A stretch of DNA of 42,613 nt, from contig JAIPEE010000034.1 in NCBI GenBank assembly GCA_021737275.1, positions 1-42,613 of the forward strand, written 5' to 3'. Position 1 is the stretch's first letter. The number at the start of each line of letters is the position of its first letter. Below, piece after piece: positions 37,699 through 42,613 of the stretch. Both the position numbers and the translations under genes were made by a program. Source of the stretch: Desulfobacterales bacterium. GTDB lineage: Bacteria; Desulfobacterota; Desulfobacteria; Desulfobacterales; JAIPEE01. The notes beneath the pieces are model-generated. The model saw nothing but the letters and a program-made list of their open reading frames with translations, had not been told where the DNA came from and did no database searches.

Positions 37699-39861
37699 TT
37701 AATAGCCACACCCCGGATACCTGACAAAGCTTTCCCATCCAACCCACGATGCATCATGCATTCTTACATCCGGATAACCCAGATAACGCAGCATAAAAAA
37801 ACCGGCACCTGCCCATGCGCCTGTATTACAAGTAATAATGACGGTTTTGTCCGGAGTTATGCCCCGGTTTTTAAGTACATACAACAATTCCTGAGGTGGT
37901 TTAACTTCAGCATGATCCATATAAAGTCCGTTCACCGGAAACTTTATAGAACCGGGAATACTGCCCAGGCTCAATGCACGGGGATGCTTGGCCAGTTTCT
38001 TGGACTGATCCAGTGTTCGAATATCCACGATAACAACATTGAAGTTGTCAAGATTGTCCAGAACAAACCGGTTATCAACAATAAACTGTGGTTGCGGTTT
38101 TATCTTAAATGTTTTGGCTTGAATATCCGGGTTATCCTTGCTCATGGGAAGCCCGGCTTCACGCCAATTTCGGAAACCGCCTTTCAGAAATGATATTTTT
38201 TCTGCACCGGCATAATCCAGCACGGACAGAAAAAATCCGGCCCGCCAGCCATCAGCATCATACACAACAATATGATCGGTTTCGTTAATACCTTTATCAC
38301 CCAGAACACGGGCAATTCTTTCAGGCTTAAGAAGCTGCTGGGGTTTATCCGAACCCCATGGCCAGCGCAACTCTCCGTCCTTCATGGGATCTAACTGTAT
38401 GGCTCCTTTTATGTGTCCATTTTTATAAACCCCTTCGGAACGGGTATCAATGATAACCAGATTTTCAGTATCGATATTATCCTTCAGCCATCGGGCATCA
38501 ACAATCCTGTCTTTTTTAACATTTCCGGTGTCAATATCCAGTGCCCTGGTCTTACTGATTTTTGCAGGTACCTGGGCATCAGAAACGACAACCTTTTCAT
38601 TCACCGTTATTTCATAATCCAGAAGATCCCTTTTGGACAAAAAGATATCCCGGTTATCATGACAATGATTACACGTTGCGGTCTGCCATGTTTTTCGCTG
38701 GATATTGTGCGGTGTGGCCCGTTTCCAGTTTGGCACGTCGTCAAAATCAGCCAGCGCATCTTTTGTATAATGGTCAAAAAGCTGTTGATCTACCGGCACA
38801 TGCCGAACCAGCATAAAGTTATAATCTGCGCCCGGTGCCGTATTATCATAGTTAAGCCCGATTTTGAAATTTTCTACATCTTTTTGGCTGGTATAATAAG
38901 GTAATCCATCTTTATCCGTACCGGTATGACAACTGTAACAGTTGGTATAGGATTGCGAATGGCAAACCTGGCACTGGACTTTACCAATATGAACATTATG
39001 ATCCCTGATGGACCCGATCTTCAGATCCTTATGGCAGTCCGTACATTTGGCAGCTTCTTCAAGATGATAACGACCAGCAAGGTTTTTCGGTGCCGCAGCA
39101 TGCATCTCTTCGGCCTTATGGCAGGAAACACAATGCATATTATAATCTAATGCATGAATATCACCCTGGCCCCTCATGCCAAGATATTCATTCCCGACTC
39201 GACTGCCATGGCAGGCAGTGCATTGATTGAGCAGGTCAGGACGTGCACTGAAAACATGGCCGTCAACAAAACCTTTTCCAACGGATTCAGGGCGGCTGAC
39301 ATGGCATCCGCCGCAACTGGTATGACATTGTCCGCAATGACGTTCCCGTCCTGCATCAATCTCTTTCCATTTATCCATGTCAGCACGCTGTTTTAAAATA
39401 GTTGAAAAGGGCCCAAGGGTCACATGAAGCGAATCCTTTACCGTGTCCGTTATTTCCCCATGACACTCGCCGCATGCATGTTCAGGATTATTGATTGACG
39501 GTTGGGGATCTACACCCTGATGGGCGGTCATTTTATCTGATGCCCCGGTATTGCCGCCATGGCAGTCAACACATGCAATTTTACCATGATCTGTTTTGAA
39601 AAATTTATTAGATACCTTTACTTTGTCCTGCGGCTCCAACGGAGCCACGGAGCCGCCTCAGCCGGCGCCTGATGTTAATGTTGATTTTTGCGGTTTCTTT
39701 TTGGACAGATTTTTGGTGAGCTTGTTTTCATCCGTATGGCAGCTAACACAACTTGATGCGGCCAGGACATTTCCGGTATAGATACATACAACCATCAACG
39801 CCAATGCCATTCCAACGAACATGGCGGACATATGATTTCGCTGTCTCTTATAAACCCACAT
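37699..39861 (-). CDS. Putative selenocysteine-containing 11-haem cytochrome c with two rhodanese domains
   Basis: Read as one 720-residue protein with selenocysteine at position 68, encoded by an in-frame TGA (39658-39660). Residues 1-35 form a signal peptide and the first CxxCH is at 38-42. After the motif SGAG-U-GGS come ten more CxxCH motifs (about 97-101, 130-134, 176-180, 183-187, 214-218, 244-248, 273-277, 297-301, 308-312 and 397-401). Two rhodanese domains follow (about 454-573 and 590-715). The first has Asp535 where the catalytic cysteine belongs; the second keeps Cys678. The downstream part has no signal peptide of its own and no ribosome binding site before its first GTG (39648), so readthrough is needed for haem loading. 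GGAGAGG precedes the ATG. Alternatives are a nonsense mutation or a sequencing error. A role in periplasmic sulfur or selenium chemistry is inferred. Confidence 0.75.
39630..39660 (-). promoter_or_regulatory. Candidate bacterial SECIS element
   Basis: Directly after the in-frame UGA, the mRNA can fold GUGGCUCC (39641-39648) against GGAGCCGC (39630-39637), an 8-bp stem with one U-G pair and a GUU apical loop (39638-39640). The loop begins 17 nt after the UGA and starts with GU, as expected for SelB recognition. A competing stem uses GCGGCUCC (39649-39656) with the same 3' arm. The segment is much more GC-rich than the surrounding gene. Confidence 0.7.
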
Positions 39862-39881
39862 AACATACCTCTCCAGAAAGT

Positions 39882-39899
39882 GATTTATATTAATAAATC
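39882..39899 (-). promoter_or_regulatory. Palindrome just upstream of the selenoprotein gene
   Basis: GATTTAT-ATTA-ATAAATC is a perfect 7-bp inverted repeat ending 21 bp before the ATG at 39861. It abuts one copy of the direct repeat at 39900-39914. It could be an operator. It does not match the FNR, Rex or HcpR consensus sequences that I know. Confidence 0.4.
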
Positions 39900-39914
39900 T
39901 GATCGGTGATGACA
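39900..39914 (-). repeat. 15-bp direct repeat, proximal copy
   Basis: TGATCGGTGATGACA on the plus strand. It matches the copy at 40026-40040 at 13 of 15 bases, with start-to-start spacing of 126 bp (12 helical turns). It lies between the likely promoter region and the start codon of the multihaem/rhodanese gene. Confidence 0.5.
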
Positions 39915-40025
39915 GGCAAACACATCATCATTTTTAAAGATTAATACTGTTTATAAAAGAAATATACCTTGTTGAAAAAATGAAAATGCTGCAGGAAACA
40001 CAGCACAGAAAAAAATTGCCATGTT

Positions 40026-40040
40026 TGATCGGTGAGGTCA
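40026..40040 (-). repeat. 15-bp direct repeat, distal copy
   Basis: TGATCGGTGAGGTCA on the plus strand, the partner of the repeat at 39900-39914. It sits next to the gamma-carbonic anhydrase terminator and about 165 bp upstream of the multihaem/rhodanese start codon. Confidence 0.5.
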
Positions 40041-40050
40041 ACATCAAAAT

Positions 40051-40075
40051 GAGATTAATCATACAGATTAACCTC
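40051..40075 (-). terminator. Terminator of the gamma-carbonic anhydrase gene
   Basis: GAGATTAATC (40051-40060) and GATTAACCTC (40066-40075) form a 10-bp stem with one G-U pair and a 5-nt loop. In the minus direction it is followed by ATTTT. It starts 27 bp past the stop codon of the carbonic anhydrase gene. It separates that gene from the cytochrome operon. Confidence 0.55.
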
Positions 40076-40102
40076 ACTTTGATTGGTTAATTTGCGATGC
40101 CT

Positions 40103-40651
40103 TTAATTTTGTTCTTTCAAATATTCATTTTTGAGCTTCACATAGTTTTGAGCTGAGTATGTGAGATACTCAATTTCCTTATCACTTAATCGGCGCACTT
40201 TTTTACAGGGTGCACCCACATAGAGATAGCCGCCTTCAAGTGCTTTTCCGGGCGTCACAAGAGAACCTGCGCCAATGAGCACCTCGTCTTTGACTACGGC
40301 GCCGTCCATAACAGTGGAACCCATACCCACCAATACCCTGTTGCCGATAGTACACCCATGGAGAATAACGGAATGGCCCACGGTTACATCATCACCAACG
40401 GTTACCGGGTAACCATCCGGATTATAGGTTCCGGCATGGGTAATATGCAGTACCGAGCTATCCTGAATACTGGTTCTTTTCCCAATACGTATATAATGAA
40501 TATCACCACGGATAACGGCCAGGGGCCAGATCGATGAATCTTCACCGATTTCAACATTGCCGATTACAACAGCGGTTGGATCCACCAGAACCCTGTCGCC
40601 TATCTTTGGCATAAACTCTCTGAAGGGGCGAATAGAGGGTTTTGATATCAT
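40103..40651 (-). CDS. Gamma-class carbonic anhydrase-like hexapeptide-repeat protein
   Basis: A 182-residue left-handed beta-helix protein of the gamma-carbonic anhydrase/YrdA group. Hexapeptide repeats (for example IGNVEIGEDSSIW) run through residues 25-150. The metal-binding histidines are visible in SVLHITH (69 or 72) and in VGHSVILHG (93 and 98). The family reversibly hydrates CO2 or acts on carnitine-like thioesters; many members have no measured activity. AGGTG precedes the ATG. It follows the hypothetical gene at 40708-41124, from which it is separated by about 56 bp, so the two may be co-transcribed. Confidence 0.88.
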   Translation of the reverse strand: MISKPSIRPFREFMPKIGDRVLVDPTAVVIGNVEIGEDSSIWPLAVIRGDIHYIRIGKRTSIQDSSVLHITHAGTYNPDGYPVTVGDDVTVGHSVILHGCTIGNRVLVGMGSTVMDGAVVKDEVLIGAGSLVTPGKALEGGYLYVGAPCKKVRRLSDKEIEYLTYSAQNYVKLKNEYLKEQN

Positions 40652-40707
40652 GTTTGCACCTGTAAATATTCATAAAATTTTTATTTATATAAAAAAATAA
40701 TGGCGTG

Positions 40708-41124
40708 TTATTTCTTTGAAGCGCTCCGACAAGCTTCATCAAGGCGCTCTTCAATATAACGCATTAACGCTTCATCCTGCTTTTCATAATCAAAGCAAAC
40801 CGCATCCTCACCAAGCAGGCCTTCCGGGACATAATCGCCTATCTCATCCGGATCTTCAACCATTTCACCATAAAAACAGATGGAAAGCCATCGGGGTTCA
40901 TCTTCAATAACATCAACCATTACAAAAAGTTCCTTGTCTTCCTGATTTTCATGAACAGCCCTGAGTGAGTAAGTAACACCGGGTCGCGGCAGAAAGTCAA
41001 GCGTGACACCCTCTTTTCCGGCCAGGTAATCTTTGAAATGTATAAAGGCCTCTTTATTTTTTTCGGGTGACGCTTTCCACTCTTCAATAAATGTGTTCAA
41101 TTCCTGATCTGATTTGTCCGTCAT
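40708..41124 (-). CDS. Conserved-looking hypothetical protein
   Basis: A 138-residue acidic, soluble protein that I do not recognise. It has a helical N-terminus (about 1-40), a beta-rich middle with PGVTYSLRAVH (about 48-58) and LFVMVDVIEDEPRWLSICFY (about 66-85), and an acidic C-terminal helix. There is no signal peptide, membrane helix or metal motif. The frame opens two codons earlier with a TTG, but GGAG six bases before the ATG at 41124 decides the start. It precedes the carbonic anhydrase gene on the same strand. The codon pattern looks like its neighbours, so it is probably a real gene. Confidence 0.7.
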   Translation of the reverse strand: MTDKSDQELNTFIEEWKASPEKNKEAFIHFKDYLAGKEGVTLDFLPRPGVTYSLRAVHENQEDKELFVMVDVIEDEPRWLSICFYGEMVEDPDEIGDYVPEGLLGEDAVCFDYEKQDEALMRYIEERLDEACRSASKK

Positions 41125-41438
41125 GTTCAACTCCTTACATCCTGTAGCTTGTTATAGTGTGAAAGTGGAGAAATTTATCCCACTGTTTTCATAAAAAACT
41201 GTTCGAAGTTTATTGTGCCAATGTGCCGGGGTCAAGAAAAAACGCCTTATAATCCAAGTATATTGCAGCATCTTTTTTTCATAAAAATTACAATATAATC
41301 CAGTATCGGATGGGACTGAAAAAAAAGTTAGCAACCTCCCGGAAATATTTGTATCAATACCGCTTTTGTGCAATAGAATTATATTATTGTTTGCGTATAA
41401 AATGGAAATCACAAAGAAAAGCGAAAACATATATTAAT

Positions 41439-42071
41439 ATGCCTAAAACTGAACCGTTTCAAAAATATACGAATCAATATGAACAGTGGTTTGAAGAAAA
41501 CACCTGGGTTTACGAAGCTGAATTAAAAGCAGTTCGGGCCTTGCTGCCTGAAAACCAGACCGGTATGGAAATAGGTGTCGGAACCGGCAGGTTTGCTGCA
41601 CCACTGGGCATTAAAACAGGCGTCGACCCTTCCGCCCATATGAGCGCAATAGCTAAACTACGCGGCGTTAATGTTACAGGCGGCGTAGCTGAAAACCTTC
41701 CTTTTAAGGATGCTGTCTTCAATTTTGTTCTCATGGTAACAACAGTCTGCTTTCTTGATGATATTAACAGGGCGTTCACTGAAGCCCGAAGGGTTTTATC
41801 TGAAGGCGGATATTTTATTATCGGCCTGGTAGATCGTAACAGCCCCATTGGACAAAGCTATTTAAAACATCAGCACAGCAGTGATTTTTATAAAGAGGCG
41901 ACTTTCTACTCGGTTGATGAAATCCTTGAAACAGCTAAGCGGCATGGTTATAATGAATTCAGTTTCAGACAAACTATCTTTTACGAACTATCGAAAATCA
42001 CCGAATTTGAAAAGATTACTCCCGGTTACGGCAAAGGGTCTTTTGTCGTAATACGTGGCCGGAAAAGTTAA
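41439..42071 (+). CDS. Class I SAM-dependent methyltransferase
   Basis: A 210-residue Rossmann-fold methyltransferase of the UbiE/Methyltransf_11 type. Motif I EIGVGTGRFA is at about 44-53, the acidic post-I residue in GVDPS at 61-65, and the motif IV-like NFVLMVTTVCFLDD and motif VI-like RRVLSEGGYFIIG follow. The substrate cannot be predicted. The frame is open to 41310, but the N-terminal 43 residues are basic, aromatic and unlike the family; the ATG at 41439 gives a normal start, though no strong ribosome binding site is visible. The J-domain gene follows 20 bp later. Confidence 0.82.
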   Translation: MPKTEPFQKYTNQYEQWFEENTWVYEAELKAVRALLPENQTGMEIGVGTGRFAAPLGIKTGVDPSAHMSAIAKLRGVNVTGGVAENLPFKDAVFNFVLMVTTVCFLDDINRAFTEARRVLSEGGYFIIGLVDRNSPIGQSYLKHQHSSDFYKEATFYSVDEILETAKRHGYNEFSFRQTIFYELSKITEFEKITPGYGKGSFVVIRGRKS

Positions 42072-42091
42072 TAACCGGACTATTTATTACA

Positions 42092-42409
42092 ATGAAAAAA
42101 TATCAGAAAATTACTAAAGCAAGAAAAATACTGGAGCTCTCTGAACAGGCATCTATGGCGGAAATAAAATCAAACTATAGAAAGCTCCTCAGCAAATGGC
42201 ACCCCGATAAATGCAAAAAAAACAGCGACCAGTGTGAAGAAAAAACAAGAGAAATCATCTCTGCCTATAAAATTATCATATCTTACTGCAACCAATACAA
42301 ATTTTCTTTTTCAAAAGAAGAGGTTAATAATTATCTGTCAGGAAAAGAGTGGTGGCTTGAGCGATTCGGTGATGATCCTTTATGGGGCAATCAACAAAAA
42401 CCTGAATAA
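42092..42409 (+). CDS. Small J-domain (DnaJ-like) protein
   Basis: A 105-residue protein consisting of one J domain (about residues 8-70) with the essential HPD tripeptide at 37-39 and a short tail ending in a tryptophan-rich EWWLERFGDDPLWG segment. It should stimulate an Hsp70 ATPase. It lacks the Gly/Phe and zinc regions of full DnaJ. It lies 20 bp after the methyltransferase gene, probably in one transcript, and is followed by a strong hairpin. Confidence 0.85.
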   Translation: MKKYQKITKARKILELSEQASMAEIKSNYRKLLSKWHPDKCKKNSDQCEEKTREIISAYKIIISYCNQYKFSFSKEEVNNYLSGKEWWLERFGDDPLWGNQQKPE

Positions 42410-42444
42410 TGGTATCGCATTTATAGATAAACTTATTATTATAT

Positions 42445-42472
42445 TTATGGGGCGCTAAAAAGCGCCCCATAA
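42445..42472 (+). terminator. Perfect 12-bp hairpin after the J-domain gene
   Basis: Arms at 42445-42456 and 42461-42472 are fully complementary around an AAAA loop, 36 bp past the stop codon. Position and strength suggest a terminator or mRNA 3'-end stabiliser, but no T-run follows in either direction. Confidence 0.5.
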
Positions 42473-42613
42473 GATTAAGGGCACCTCTAAAAATCACTTT
42501 ATTTGAAAAGTTTTATTTTTTGATGCCAAATTGATGATAGTTAAGCTTTATAATGGGTAAAATATTTAAATTGACTTGCTTTTTGAATCATATTTTTGGG
42601 CATTTTTCTGAAA
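42473..42613. other. Right edge, possible insertion-sequence end
   Basis: AT-rich sequence without a gene. GGGCACCTCTAAAAATC at about 42479-42495 resembles the ends of some insertion sequences I have seen, and would be the outer end of an element running off the window. No transposase or matching second end is present to confirm this. Confidence 0.25.

Noticed and set aside
39646-39660. TGA at 39658 as an ordinary stop, with a separate gene starting at the GTG at 39648
   Set aside because: The downstream frame encodes ten haem sites but would have no export signal and no ribosome binding site, while the upstream 67-residue product would be a lone haem fragment. A SECIS-like stem follows the TGA. 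Kept only as an alternative.
41152-41430. 92-codon minus-strand frame
   Set aside because: AT-rich, low-complexity translation in an intergenic stretch, with no domain and no clear ribosome binding site.

Overview
The window is a chromosomal segment of a moderately AT-rich Gram-negative bacterium. It is most likely a sulfate- or sulfur-reducing member of the Desulfobacterota (Desulfobacterales-like). The basis is the mix of gene families: periplasmic multihaem and c3-like cytochromes, a formate-tetrahydrofolate ligase with a very clean codon pattern, a MOT1-type molybdate/sulfate transporter, GAF/GGDEF signalling proteins, and lipoproteins with signal peptides. No 16S or other phylogenetic marker is present, so the assignment is inference. 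No tRNA, rRNA, CRISPR array or complete mobile element was seen.

Layout. 0.3-3.5 kb (minus): a membrane protein/GTPase pair (DUF2868-like and DUF3482-like) behind a near-consensus sigma-70 promoter. 3.7-7.8 kb: a MOT1-family anion transporter (minus), thiamine pyrophosphokinase (plus) and an RNase II/R-family exonuclease (minus). 8.0-11.7 kb (plus): two overlapping ABC exporter half-transporter genes with one intact and one degenerate catalytic site. 12.0-13.8 kb (plus): formate-tetrahydrofolate ligase, with a structured leader and a strong terminator. 14.1-20.5 kb (plus): Hsp20, Lon, an RlpA-like lipoprotein, a GmhB-like phosphatase and a RecD2-like helicase. 20.6-24.9 kb: DUF1178 protein (minus), an SH3/coiled-coil membrane protein and L-aspartate oxidase (plus), and a cystathionine beta-lyase type enzyme (minus). 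24.9-25.6 kb: a gene-poor, hairpin-dense stretch. 25.6-32.9 kb: MarC-family protein, a diguanylate cyclase, a GFA-family protein with an ankyrin lipoprotein, a RapA-like SNF2 ATPase, and YhbY. 33.0-36.2 kb (minus): a five-GAF diguanylate cyclase. 36.5-39.9 kb (minus): a redox cluster. 40.1-42.4 kb: gamma-carbonic anhydrase, a hypothetical protein, a methyltransferase and a small J-domain protein.

The most interesting locus is 37.7-39.9 kb on the minus strand. A short reading frame (signal peptide plus one CxxCH haem motif) ends at a TGA. The same frame continues directly into a 649-codon frame with ten more CxxCH motifs and two rhodanese domains, but no signal peptide of its own. Immediately after the TGA lies a GC-rich stem-loop whose 3-nt apical loop (GUU) starts 17 nt from the UGA, which is the geometry expected of a bacterial SECIS element. 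The simplest reading is one gene for an 11-haem c-type cytochrome/rhodanese selenoprotein with selenocysteine at position 68 (SGAG-U-GGS). It is followed by a tetrahaem c3-like cytochrome and a DUF599 membrane protein, which together look like a periplasmic electron-transfer/sulfur-transfer module. It is preceded by paired direct repeats spaced 126 bp apart and a palindrome, which may be its regulatory sites.

Most other genes are housekeeping or general-purpose. Start sites were moved inward from the longest open frame where ribosome binding sites and family alignments argued for it (thiamine pyrophosphokinase, Lon, RlpA, GmhB, DUF1178, RapA, YhbY, the methyltransferase, the first diguanylate cyclase and the hypothetical protein at 40.7 kb).
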